Under the pieces are notes generated by a model, which did no database searches, had not been told where the DNA came from, and worked only from the letters and a program-made list of their open reading frames with translations. From contig VSPN01000002.1 of NCBI GenBank assembly GCA_009775355.1, positions 1-64,000 on the forward strand: a stretch of 64,000 nucleotides of DNA. Direction: 5' to 3'. This document shows, piece by piece, positions 11,001-18,499 of the stretch (position 1 is the stretch's first letter; each line of letters begins with the position of its first letter). A program made the translations under genes and the position numbers. The stretch is from Muribaculaceae bacterium (GTDB taxonomy: Bacteria > Bacteroidota > Bacteroidia > Bacteroidales > Muribaculaceae).

Positions 11001-11705
11001 ATTGGTCCATGTCAGGCCCATCGATATCTCGCCGTTTACTCCGGGAATCTGACGGAGTTCTCCCGGAGCTTCGGGAACGGCATTGTTGCTCATGATCTGG
11101 AGAAGCAGGTCATCTATATAGATATGATAACGCAAGTGCGTGTTGTTCTGCGTATAGGGAGATTTGTCATAAAACGCAATATGCCAAGAGCCTGTCGACG
11201 GCACTTCGAACTGTACCTCCTTCTCTCCCCAGTCCTCGCCCTTATAATTATAGAGGAGTGTGCCGGGAGCCCCGATGTCCGCACCCTCGGTAAGACGCAC
11301 TTCAAGATCAGCCGGAAACCAGTTGGTGACATAGAATTTCAGCTGATAGGTGAACCCCTCCTGCAGGTCGAATGCCGGCGAAAACACCCAGTTGTCGGAC
11401 GGAGTGTCTTGCCCTGCATCAGGCATCTGCGTCATGTAGAGACAGCCGGTGTAGTCCTTTCCTCCGGATGAATACCATTGCCACGTGAAGGCGGTGTTGG
11501 TGTTGACGCACGTCCATCCTTCGAATTTCGACTCGTCGTTGAAGTCGTTGAAGTATGGAAGCGTGGCCGCCACCCCCTTCTGAGGAGAATCGTTTCTCGT
11601 CTGCCCATGTCCGCCATTCGGAGCGGAACCGCTCTCCGCAGCCCGGATATACCAGAACCCGGTCATCAGAACCGCACAGGCAATTAGAGTCAGGTTTTTT
11701 CTCAT
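5004..11705 (-). CDS. Giant secreted multidomain protein with type IX sorting tail
   Basis: A 2233-residue exported protein: signal peptide (1-22), then an anchor-J-like domain opening with LPYFNDFNDESKFEGW (about 50-205), fibronectin type III-like domains, a second anchor-J domain (about 410-565), a CARDB-like stretch, two carboxypeptidase-regulatory-like domains (TGTITDTDGNPVEGVTVNGG near 880, then VKGKVCSAIDYTTPVAGAKV), and further Fn3/anchor-like repeats. The last 75 residues (starting SVDGIETG, ending TRTFKLMIK) are a typical type IX secretion type-A sorting domain. Repeated units after residue 1060 look like duplications of one Fn3-plus-beta-sandwich block. No catalytic motif seen; adhesion, glycan binding or matrix function is plausible. 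Upstream of the Omp28-like and protease genes on the same strand, possibly a coexpressed cargo set. Confidence 0.82.
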   Translation of the reverse strand: MRKNLTLIACAVLMTGFWYIRAAESGSAPNGGHGQTRNDSPQKGVAATLPYFNDFNDESKFEGWTCVNTNTAFTWQWYSSGGKDYTGCLYMTQMPDAGQDTPSDNWVFSPAFDLQEGFTYQLKFYVTNWFPADLEVRLTEGADIGAPGTLLYNYKGEDWGEKEVQFEVPSTGSWHIAFYDKSPYTQNNTHLRYHIYIDDLLLQIMSNNAVPEAPGELRQIPGVNGEISMGLTWTNPTLSKKGEELDLLSDVRIFRDGELVETIRENVTPGGKMSWTDPATTAGRHVYKVVVSNTTGEGDPAEVNTFVGIDYPGTPENVMVDYDPDGGIITLDWEEPSFGRRGGWFDKTGLSYRVVRQPGGRLLADRLTEPYFEDADLTDYGNYIYEVTARTDAGLGGTAVTEGVMVGSNARLPIIEGWENKRTYPVWEIVDNNSDGHTLYIRHAFGHESNSTIGWDYTQTEVDIDESLYSAPVRLEKGKKYRASFWVMSHASGLFSCDFSYGKAKTRAAQTNTLVSYADMTTNGEYAPVEVSEFTVGETGTYYFSLWVHDCSQHRLWFEDFRIEEVTDKNVEATSVRNLNDAPTVGDRITTGVTYTNRGTARSGSFKIQLIDDDENVLGEQTVSRPVNSGNSGTANIEWTVPNAVGRFAIRGRVIMDGDRCEADNVSAPRYLDIQEPGIRAMTVGNSSDLSMAQPFSCEYFNFSEYIYHAEDLGNIAGNINSMSFKVQFGMDSDYPKTPFKVYIGSTTENDLYKGWIPADYSMTKVFDGTLDLMRGMTDVRIPFDKPYSYEGGNIVVIVEGAHDANLMLSQGYGMFNYVTECGLGVSRVWDDRVNRPDPAAPDQTVGRYYSYRPDVTFFIDHSVSARITGTITDTDGNPVEGVTVNGGTYNPWLQGVTDAEGKYEIPYFPVGWGSISIEANKKGWQTGYIYGQAEPGETVVMDFDQMRKCEEITVKGKVCSAIDYTTPVAGAKVTAIGDNELTAETDAEGNFTITGAYANKAYTAFTIEADGYQPLSQPGTRFEDWYGTGECEMSYLNLSPVTAAPFSVKALDRGEKAEISWEDPVEDVTVSKATQNIAGMFGGENIISIAHRYSADELAALGVGSDLLLKAVRLMPMCHSRISLTVWQGPEGNEVPVYMEDVTTDKYKQWNTFQLSEPYRIDTTKSLLIGFKMMCNSGSYPVGFDSGPLAEGGDVILDPVMNEWTTAHDILPESMQYNWAIQAVFGNDPNSAPVPWVGKPAGIPEKRVVNVNNAMLEEPAVPNVSASESGERKSGPDQYGMELLETPIYAPATCKSLKHDIKGYNIFRIEPGEEDGWIEMWTKVNEEPVSGNSFTDESWGAAENKPYRYAVVSYYGNPYEWGLGVNSDPTFSDGVDKGRYSTVTVNVNAGNGKAEGTNVYFSGDGKSLIKTVEEGESSVSFEDIRFADYKVKAVKPYYDLYTADLKVENAETGHDAALTFSAPAVTDLQAVDYISEARLAWTEPTAAVGLDINSGNYNPGMALSGFRLGNELAVGYRVTPEARTGYDYTDFYIDEISFYANAATTYWPVVWRRNLRPDLPRWDREDLEEEHEIYRQRYDVTPEEVGTWVKVRLDEPVKINSKDTYYIGFAATTTNEHTPFVLDDSEGADDEAMWRYDFDQEKGRYLWMRSSMGAGWMVKAHINDKPVGTVTEKEPVHCDVYRMLASDKENEQKWVRVNSSPLDTDSYADASWKEQPDADYHYAVKALYEGGATSAAAFSKKLPKGKVSLVKMNLSTDNSLSAAGAKVSLSFSDLTYRAEAGTDGKVEIPEVMKNRDYNVRVVLPGYEEIDEKTKIDKEEVSLSYELSEIKEAPAYVDAVASADNSKVDLTWREPGSYAPAEGWVHWDNGKPYAGFGTSTGFCAVAQAFLPEDLETMRMKEYDITKISFFPTSSSDNPVSSSAYWVAKIWRIDMVSGTVEEVATGTGSDITLDRWNEIEFDTPYHVNGDESLLIGYEFHGSGNALGIDQGPCQTGRGDWANFGQGWLTLSSSVSGFDYNNLIHVYMENLGKRDREKAPAIGDPQPVLKDAAAEIKVSKVSARNAVTPEHPQLVSGTKYFHKGYLVYRFNTKDMDNESAWTLLTPDPISATEFSDINWKNVSDGAYRWAVKAVYATGNSAPEFSMIALNEDGTLNSVDGIETGDVRVARIPGDRLLVDVPSDATVNIVDASGLNILAANLPAGENILDIDMNDGVYMIRVAMDGETRTFKLMIK

Positions 11706-11758
11706 ACTTTAAAAATTTAAATGAAAAAATTGTTGATTGTGTAGTTTTTGTCTTGCGG

Positions 11759-11766
11759 CAAAATTA
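11759..11766 (-). promoter_or_regulatory. Promoter -7 box for the giant secreted protein gene
   Basis: TAATTTTG on the minus strand, 54 bases before the start codon. A clear -33 TTTG is missing at the right distance, so it is a weak or activator-dependent promoter at best. It shares the 233-base divergent gap with the TPR/AraC regulator gene. Confidence 0.5.
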
Positions 11767-11894
11767 AACCGCGCCAGACAGGAATCCTAATTTTCAACTT
11801 CAATTTAGTTTCATTTTCGCGGAAAATGGAGTAATCAACCTGTCAAATCATCCGGTCTTTTCTCAGATTTATGGAAAGTTGCCATAAAAATTGC

Positions 11895-11902
11895 TAAATT
11901 TG
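11895..11902 (+). promoter_or_regulatory. Promoter -7 box for the TPR/AraC regulator gene
   Basis: TAAATTTG lies 37 bases before the GTG start. The -33 region is poor. The gap back to the divergent secreted-protein gene is AT-rich and large enough for an AraC-type operator, but I could not identify repeated half-sites. Confidence 0.5.
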
Positions 11903-11938
11903 CGCCGATTTCATCATTAAACTCTAAAACCTCCGACC

Positions 11939-13573
11939 GTGTATCGATATCGATATCTCAGAAAAATCCAAGTTTTCATAACCGCGATTCTGTTTTTCAT
12001 GCTTTTTCACGCACATGCAGGAGCTCAGGAAACGCCCTCTCCGTTGTGGCAGAAAATCGAAGACGCACGCGCATACATGAGTTCTGACCGGTTCAAGGAA
12101 TCCAGAATACTGTTCAAACAGGCTCTCGATCTCGCTGTAGCCGAAAAGGATCGTACTGCCGAGGCGATATGTGCTGGAAATCTCGGAACACTATACAGCA
12201 TGACAGACAATGTAGAGGAAGCTCTCAATTACTATAAAAAAGGATATGAAATAGCGGAGGAACAGAATAATAAGGTACTCCTTGCAAAATTTACCGGATG
12301 CATCGTCCCTATATTTGTGCAGATCGGTAATGCGAAAGAAGCACGGAAATGGTTAGAGACAGAGGGTGCGCTCCATCTGGAAGATGACCCGCGAAACCAG
12401 TTTATCTTTCTTTACAACAAGGCATGCGTGTTGCTTCTCGAAAATGACAAGGTCTCCTCTCTGTATTATTTCGACAAAGCCCGCAGATATGCGGAGGAAA
12501 TGGACTTGGGCGGAGAGACTGTCGGATCCGCTTTGATGGCGTGGGGAGATATACTCTACAAATCCAAAAGATATGAAGAAGCCATAGAAATCTATCTTGA
12601 GGGCATGAAGCAGATCAAAAAGGGAGGTAATCTGGCACAGGAAATTTTTGCCAACAGAACTCTGTATGTCGCATACAAACAGATCGGCGACACGGTGAAT
12701 GCAGCCATATATCGCGAGAGATATCACCAGATCAACGACTCCTCTTTCGATCACAATGTAGCTGAATCCGCAGGAAAAAGACTTGCGGATTTCGAACGGA
12801 GGCAGAACGACACGCCCGGCGGTGACTTCTTCAATTATTTTTTTCTGATCTGCATAGTGACGATACTGCTCGCTGTCACTGTCTTCGCCGCTGTGATGAT
12901 GCACAGGCAGAACCGGAGACACAAAGTGCTTATCGACAGTCAGGAGGAAATGCTCACTGCATCCGCAGGGGATGAAAAGGAGACGGCTGCGGACTCCATG
13001 CCCGACGCAACATCTGAGAATACAGACAGGCATGGCGTCAGCAGGGAAACCGGCACTGTCACCGATGAGCATGGGAAAAGTCCCGGACGGGCGGATCTCC
13101 AGCTCCGCATGACAGCGGGACAGCAGAAAGTCCTGCTTGAGAAAATAAACCTTGTGATGAAAAATGTCAGCATGATCTGTCGGGAAGACTTCAATCTCGC
13201 CACACTCTCGAAAGCAGTCGGATCCAACACAAAATATGTCTCGATAGTGATAAACGACACTTACGGCAAGTCATTCAAGACCTATCTCAACGAATTCCGG
13301 ATCAGAGAGGCTTGCCGGCGTCTGCTCGACAATGAGAATTTCGGAAATTTCACCATCCGCGCGATCCATCAGGAACTCGGTTTCCGGACGGCCACAAGTT
13401 TTGTATCCGCATTCCGCAAGGTGACAGGAATGACGCCGTCGGAATACAAGAAGATGCATACTGCCGACGCCGTAGACGATGCGCCATCGCCCTCCGGTGA
13501 CGGTACTGATGCCGATACCGGCCCCGCCACCTCCTGTGGCGGAGAGGAACAAGCGGAGCGCGATGCGTTGTAA
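11939..13573 (+). CDS. Membrane-anchored TPR protein with AraC-type DNA-binding domain
   Basis: A 544-residue regulator starting at GTG. An N-terminal signal/anchor (residues 8-30, VFITAILFFMLFHAHAGA) precedes about six tetratricopeptide repeats (about 35-270), predicted periplasmic. A single membrane segment (about 297-320, FFLICIVTILLAVTVFAAVMM) leads to a low-complexity linker and a C-terminal AraC/XylS helix-turn-helix domain (about 400-505; second HTH ends FRKVTGMTPSEYKKM). There is no histidine kinase or receiver, so any signal must pass straight through the membrane. Divergently transcribed from the secreted-protein genes, which makes them its first candidate targets. Role inferred from layout. 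Confidence 0.85.
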   Translation: MYRYRYLRKIQVFITAILFFMLFHAHAGAQETPSPLWQKIEDARAYMSSDRFKESRILFKQALDLAVAEKDRTAEAICAGNLGTLYSMTDNVEEALNYYKKGYEIAEEQNNKVLLAKFTGCIVPIFVQIGNAKEARKWLETEGALHLEDDPRNQFIFLYNKACVLLLENDKVSSLYYFDKARRYAEEMDLGGETVGSALMAWGDILYKSKRYEEAIEIYLEGMKQIKKGGNLAQEIFANRTLYVAYKQIGDTVNAAIYRERYHQINDSSFDHNVAESAGKRLADFERRQNDTPGGDFFNYFFLICIVTILLAVTVFAAVMMHRQNRRHKVLIDSQEEMLTASAGDEKETAADSMPDATSENTDRHGVSRETGTVTDEHGKSPGRADLQLRMTAGQQKVLLEKINLVMKNVSMICREDFNLATLSKAVGSNTKYVSIVINDTYGKSFKTYLNEFRIREACRRLLDNENFGNFTIRAIHQELGFRTATSFVSAFRKVTGMTPSEYKKMHTADAVDDAPSPSGDGTDADTGPATSCGGEEQAERDAL

Positions 13574-13701
13574 CTGACATGTCCAGTCTGACTTAGCCGA
13601 GATTTCTTTCAGTGAAAACAGTTAATGCAGGGGTGCATGTTTTGTGCGAAAGTCCCTTGCTGTCGGTTTAATTTGATCGCTTACTCACAATAACCGCTGA
13701 T

Positions 13702-13723
13702 GTCGTCTCAGAGTCGTCTCAGA
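13702..13723. repeat. 11-base tandem duplication GTCGTCTCAGA
   Basis: Two exact adjacent copies lie in the 295-base gap between the TPR/AraC gene and the DUF2723 gene, about 35 bases before the -33 box of the promoter there. Could be a regulator site or a chance slip duplication. Confidence 0.6.
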
Positions 13724-13756
13724 CGGCGTCAATAGGCGACAATCGGACTTTATTAG

Positions 13757-13787
13757 TTGGATTTTTCGCATGGATTAGTTAATTTTG
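13757..13787 (+). promoter_or_regulatory. Promoter for the DUF2723 glycan cluster
   Basis: TTGG at 13757-13760 is spaced 19 bases from TAATTTTG at 13780-13787, close to the Bacteroidales consensus. Predicted start is about 13793, giving a leader of about 75 bases. Confidence 0.65.
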
Positions 13788-13868
13788 TAAATTCTATGAA
13801 TATGCGCGTTTTGTGCGAGTCTGATCTCAGCATGAACGGGCCGTTGTCGAATTAATCATATCCTTGTG

Positions 13869-16800
13869 ATGTTGACTCGAAAATATAATCTCATCAACAA
13901 TGTGACCGGATGGGTGGTCTTTGTGATCGCTCTTGTCACTTACTGGCTCACTCTTGAGCCTACCGCCTCCTATTGGGATTGCGGAGAGTTCATTATCCAG
14001 GCTGACAAGCTTGAGGTCGGTCATCCGCCGGGCAACCCCATCTTCATGCTGACCGCGCGTTTCTTCGCCAACTTCGCGACAAATGCGACTCTCGTGCCCC
14101 TTATGGTTAATGCCATGAGCGGGCTATTGAGCGCATTGACCATACTGCTTCTGTTCTGGACCATCACTCACCTTACCCGGCGTTTGATTGTAAGAGACGG
14201 TCGTAGGAGCGAACTTCCCCTCTCGAAGATGCTCGTAATATTCGGATCGGGTGTTGTCGGCTCGCTCGCCTATTGCTGGAGTGATACATTCTGGTTCTCG
14301 GCTGTCGAGGGCGAGGTCTATGCTTTCTCCTCGTTCTGCACCGCACTCGTTTTCTGGCTTATTCTAAAATGGGAAAACAGGGCTGATGATCCATCGTCCG
14401 ACAGATATCTCATCCTGATTGCTTACATAATCGGCGTCAGCATCGCTGTCCATCTTCTCAACCTTCTCTGCATTCCGGCCATTGTGCTTGTGTTCGCTTA
14501 CAGGACGTGGAAAGACATGGATCTTGTCAAGTCGCTTCTTGCACTCGTCGTTTCATTTGCGATAATAGTGCTGGTGCTTTTCGGACTTGTGCCGGGATTC
14601 ATCAAGATGGCGCAGCAGTTCGAGCTTATGTTTGTGAACGGTTTCCACATGAACTTCAACAGCGGTGCCCTTGCATATGCGTTCACTGCCGCCGCGATAT
14701 TTATCTGGGCGATCATGGAGATCAAGTCGCAGCGGTCTCAGCTAATGGTCAGGATATCGTTTTTCGCCGCTGTCCTTGTCAGCGGCATGCTCTTCCTCGG
14801 AAGCGGGTGGTGGCTCGGCTGGGTGCTGACGGCAATACTCGCGGTTTTTCTGTTCACAGGTTACTTCAGGCGGATTCCCCTCCGCGCCCTCAACGTGATA
14901 ATGTGGAGTATCGCCGTAATCTTTGTAGGCTATTCGAGCTATGCCCTCATACTGATACGTTCGAATGCTGATACCCCCATGAATCAGAATTCGCCCGACA
15001 ATGTGTTCGATCTTGCTTCGTATCTTAACCGCGAGCAATATGGCGATACCCCGCTCCTCTATGGAGAGACTCTTTATTCCGGGCAGCAGAAGAAACTCGT
15101 CTCAACGCTGACCGACACCGTCACGTATACCGAAGAGGGAATGCCCGTCATATTGCAGCAGCCCGTCTACACGTCGGTAGTCGAGCCAGGCAAGGCGATT
15201 TATGCCAAGGGAGTGGCAGGTGCCGAGACCCGTTCGGAATATGGATTCCTCAATCAGGGCGAGCTTGCCTCAAATGCCGCACTTGCGGCCCGTGGCGGCG
15301 ACTACTATGTGAAGCGTGACTACAAGCCCGAGATCAAGCTTAATCCGGAACTCGACATGTTCTTCCCGCGCATCTACAGCAGAATGCACCGCTCTGCCTA
15401 TCAGAACTGGGTGCGCCTCGACACCATGCCCGGAAACCTGCATGAGATCTATGCAGTCGACGAGACTACTGGAGAGAAGGTGCCGGAACTCGACTTATCC
15501 GGAGAACCCTATTTCAACCAGATGTCCGGCACCGTGAACTATCCCCAGAAGGTAGGTTACCGTCCGACATTCTCGCAGAATCTGGCGTACTTCTTCAACT
15601 ACCAGCTTATCCACATGTATATGCGTTACTTCATGTGGAATTTCGCCGGGCGTCAGAACGACCTTCTCAACCAGCAAGGCGAGCTTGACGCCGGAAACTG
15701 GATCTCCGGCATTCCGTTGCTTGACAACGCCCGCCTCGGCGACCAGTCTCTTCTTCCTGACGATCTGGGCAAGAACAACCCCGGGCACAACACGTTCTAT
15801 ATGCTGCCCCTTATACTCGGTCTGTTCGGACTCGTGTGGCAGGCATTCGCCGGCAAGCGGGGCGTAGAGCAGTTCTGGGTGGTGTTCTTCCTCTTCTTCA
15901 TGACCGGCATCGCGATCGTGCTCTATCTTAACCAGCCTCCGATGCAGCCCCGTGAGAGAGACTATGCATATGCAGGATCGTTCTATGCGTTTGCTATATG
16001 GATTGGAATGGGTGTCGCCGCTCTGTGGCGACTTCTGATCAGGATCATGGGCACGACGCGCAAGTCAGACATGGCGGCGGTCACCGCCGTTGTCATCGGA
16101 CTCGTGATACCGGTGCAGATGGTAAGCCAGACATGGGACGACCATGACCGGAGCCGCCGCACCGCCGCCCGCGATTACGCCATCAACTATCTGGAGAGCC
16201 TTGAGCCGAACGCGATAGTCTTCTGCAACGGCGACAACGATACATTCCCTCTCTGGTATGCGCAGGAAGTGGAGGGCGTGCGTCCGGATGTCAAGATTGT
16301 CAACCTCAGTTATCTGGCGTCAGACTGGTATGCCAACCAGATGCGCAAGCAGACATACACGGCAGAACCTATCCACTTCACGGCAAAACCCGAGGACATA
16401 GCCTACGGCAACATGGATGTGACCCTGCCCGGCACAGACCGCGCGCCCGCCGACCTGATGACAAGCCTTCGGTATGTGTATGGCGGCGGAGGCCGCGACA
16501 ACGACTACGGTTATCCGATGCTCCCGTCGGCGGTAGTCACCATACCTGTCGACAAGAAGGCTGTCGTGGCGCGCGGACTTGTAGCCCCGCAGGACTCATC
16601 GGAAATCGTCAACGAGATAGTAATAGACCTCGCGTCGGCACCCTCTGTGAGAAGCAAGGGATATGTGAGCCTGAGCGAGCTGCTGATGCTCGACATCATC
16701 GCCACGAATGCAGCCGAAGGGTGGCCGAGACCGATCTACTGGTGCATGACAGTAGGAGATGAATATCACCTCGGCCTGTCGGACTACATGCGCGGCGTCG

Positions 16801-17732
16801 GCATGACCCACCAGCTCGTGCCGACAATGCAGGAGGGTCTTCCGGCACGCACCGACCGCGCCTACGACGTCGTGACCCGCAAATACCTGTGGGGAGGAGC
16901 CGACAGCAAGAAGGCTCCATACTTCGACGAGACCGCACGACGCATGCTCATATCGACGCGCACATCGATGCTCGATGTGGCCTCCGAGCTTCTGTATGAA
17001 GGCGATCTGATGAGAAGTGCCGGAGACACAGTGTCGGCCGCCGACAAATACCGCAAGGCAGTCGGGGTGGCCGATCTGCTCATGGAGAAGCTTCCGGAGA
17101 ACACGTGGCTGCTCAGCGTGTCGAACGCTCTGACCGTACCCGAGGTCTACGGACACGCCGGGAAACTGCTCGGAGACGAGAAGCTTCTTGCCCGGTCGCG
17201 CGAACTTCTTGAGAAAACTATGGCGCGCATGAGCCAGTATCTTGCCTATAACCGCAACATCATGACACGGTTCGGCAACGTGCCCATGACACTTGAGTCG
17301 CGTATGATCCCATATCAGTTCTATCGATTCGCGGAGATGTATATGGAATATGGCGGCGACGCCCGCAAGGTGGAGGCCATAGTCGCCAACACCGGCTACA
17401 AACTCGACGATCTCCGTTCGCGCTACGACCAGCTCTATAACGGAGGAAGCGGAGACACAGCGACCGCGCAGTATTACACCGAAGACCAGCTTGTCAGTGA
17501 ACTGGCCGACGCGGCAAAGACCGTCAACGAACTCGCCTCGATGAGTGCTTCGGAATATGCCGCGCAGCCGGCCGAGCACCGGTATATCGACTCGATATAT
17601 TTCGAGGCATACCGTCAGTATGCAGGCGAGGTAGACAGCAAGACGCTCGACGCCGATCCCGAGATCGGTAGAGTCGATATGGAGCGCAGCCGCCGCCTCT
17701 ATGAGGAATACAGCGCGCGCCACCCGCAGTAA
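13869..17732 (+). CDS. DUF2723 polytopic membrane protein (GT117-like)
   Basis: A 1287-residue integral membrane protein. The N-terminal half has about a dozen hydrophobic segments (for example VVFVIALVTYWLTL near 20 and later runs to about 780), with the conserved DUF2723 start in which SYWDCGEF carries the Asp expected of a GT-C-type glycosyltransferase. The C-terminal 500 residues are soluble and helical, including FCNGDNDTFPLWYAQE. The family is related to protein O-mannosyltransferases and is assigned to glycosyltransferase family 117, so it may take sugar from a lipid donor and glycosylate envelope molecules; substrate unknown. I prefer the ATG at 13869 over the adjacent GTG at 13866. 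Followed closely by a deacetylase and an epimerase. Confidence 0.85.
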   Translation: MLTRKYNLINNVTGWVVFVIALVTYWLTLEPTASYWDCGEFIIQADKLEVGHPPGNPIFMLTARFFANFATNATLVPLMVNAMSGLLSALTILLLFWTITHLTRRLIVRDGRRSELPLSKMLVIFGSGVVGSLAYCWSDTFWFSAVEGEVYAFSSFCTALVFWLILKWENRADDPSSDRYLILIAYIIGVSIAVHLLNLLCIPAIVLVFAYRTWKDMDLVKSLLALVVSFAIIVLVLFGLVPGFIKMAQQFELMFVNGFHMNFNSGALAYAFTAAAIFIWAIMEIKSQRSQLMVRISFFAAVLVSGMLFLGSGWWLGWVLTAILAVFLFTGYFRRIPLRALNVIMWSIAVIFVGYSSYALILIRSNADTPMNQNSPDNVFDLASYLNREQYGDTPLLYGETLYSGQQKKLVSTLTDTVTYTEEGMPVILQQPVYTSVVEPGKAIYAKGVAGAETRSEYGFLNQGELASNAALAARGGDYYVKRDYKPEIKLNPELDMFFPRIYSRMHRSAYQNWVRLDTMPGNLHEIYAVDETTGEKVPELDLSGEPYFNQMSGTVNYPQKVGYRPTFSQNLAYFFNYQLIHMYMRYFMWNFAGRQNDLLNQQGELDAGNWISGIPLLDNARLGDQSLLPDDLGKNNPGHNTFYMLPLILGLFGLVWQAFAGKRGVEQFWVVFFLFFMTGIAIVLYLNQPPMQPRERDYAYAGSFYAFAIWIGMGVAALWRLLIRIMGTTRKSDMAAVTAVVIGLVIPVQMVSQTWDDHDRSRRTAARDYAINYLESLEPNAIVFCNGDNDTFPLWYAQEVEGVRPDVKIVNLSYLASDWYANQMRKQTYTAEPIHFTAKPEDIAYGNMDVTLPGTDRAPADLMTSLRYVYGGGGRDNDYGYPMLPSAVVTIPVDKKAVVARGLVAPQDSSEIVNEIVIDLASAPSVRSKGYVSLSELLMLDIIATNAAEGWPRPIYWCMTVGDEYHLGLSDYMRGVGMTHQLVPTMQEGLPARTDRAYDVVTRKYLWGGADSKKAPYFDETARRMLISTRTSMLDVASELLYEGDLMRSAGDTVSAADKYRKAVGVADLLMEKLPENTWLLSVSNALTVPEVYGHAGKLLGDEKLLARSRELLEKTMARMSQYLAYNRNIMTRFGNVPMTLESRMIPYQFYRFAEMYMEYGGDARKVEAIVANTGYKLDDLRSRYDQLYNGGSGDTATAQYYTEDQLVSELADAAKTVNELASMSASEYAAQPAEHRYIDSIYFEAYRQYAGEVDSKTLDADPEIGRVDMERSRRLYEEYSARHPQ

Positions 17733-17749
17733 AACGTTTTCGGCGATTG

Positions 17750-18499
17750 ATGAAAACCAACTGTATCGAACGCGCGTTCTTGAAGTTAGCAGGCCCCTGG
17801 ATAGAGTCTCCTCCGAAATTCTTCCGCAAGACATTTCTGAGGGGGGTCTTCAGGATCAGGGAGAAAGACGGACGCAAGACCGTTTATCTGACATTCGATG
17901 ACGGCCCCATACCGGAGTGCACGCCCTGGATACTCGACATGCTTGACCGCTATGGAGTGAAGGCTACCTTCTTCATGGTCGGCGACAACGTCAGGAAGTA
18001 TCCCGAACTCTATGCCGAGGTGCTTCGCCGCGGTCACAAGGCCGGCAACCACACGATGCACCATCTTGACGGATCACGTCAGTGGGCGCGGCGTTACATA
18101 CGCGACGTCGAGGAAGCCGCGAAGTATATCGACAGCGATCTGATGCGGCCTCCCCACGGCTGGATGCGCTTCGGACAGAAGGTGTATCTGAGCCGTCATT
18201 ACCGGATCGTCATGTACGACCTCGTGACACGCGATTACAGCCGTTATGTCGATGCGGACCATGTGTTCAGAAATGTCAGGCGCTACGCCCGTCCCGGCTC
18301 GATCATAGTCTTCCACGACTCGCTCAAGAGCCGCGAGAAACTCGAGACCGCGCTGCCACTCAGCATCGAGTGGCTGCTGGCCGAGGGTTATGAATTCCGT
18401 CTTGTGCCGGGCAAGGACAAGATCGATTCCGCCTGCCGGCTGAAGATAAAAATCAAAGGGAGCTTCCGATGCTCCGCCACCGATAAAACAGAACGATGA
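17750..18499 (+). CDS. Polysaccharide deacetylase family protein
   Basis: A 249-residue NodB-homology protein, 17 bases after the DUF2723 gene. The first metal motif is TFDDGP (near residue 50), the second is HTMHHLD (His residues near 100-104), and RPPHGW follows as motif 3; the late HDS motif is FHDSLK. All catalytic elements of a carbohydrate esterase 4 deacetylase are present. No signal peptide is evident, so it may act on a cytoplasmic or membrane-lipid-linked glycan. The stop overlaps the next start by four bases (ATGA), a sign of translational coupling with the epimerase. Confidence 0.88.
   Translation: MKTNCIERAFLKLAGPWIESPPKFFRKTFLRGVFRIREKDGRKTVYLTFDDGPIPECTPWILDMLDRYGVKATFFMVGDNVRKYPELYAEVLRRGHKAGNHTMHHLDGSRQWARRYIRDVEEAAKYIDSDLMRPPHGWMRFGQKVYLSRHYRIVMYDLVTRDYSRYVDADHVFRNVRRYARPGSIIVFHDSLKSREKLETALPLSIEWLLAEGYEFRLVPGKDKIDSACRLKIKIKGSFRCSATDKTER

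Noticed and set aside
13574..13865. Small gene in the gap before DUF2723
   Set aside because: Only short out-of-context frames; the content is a promoter and an 11-base duplication.
16596..17834. 412-codon minus-strand frame
   Set aside because: Fully antisense to the DUF2723 gene and the deacetylase start; rich in codons expected from a shadow frame.
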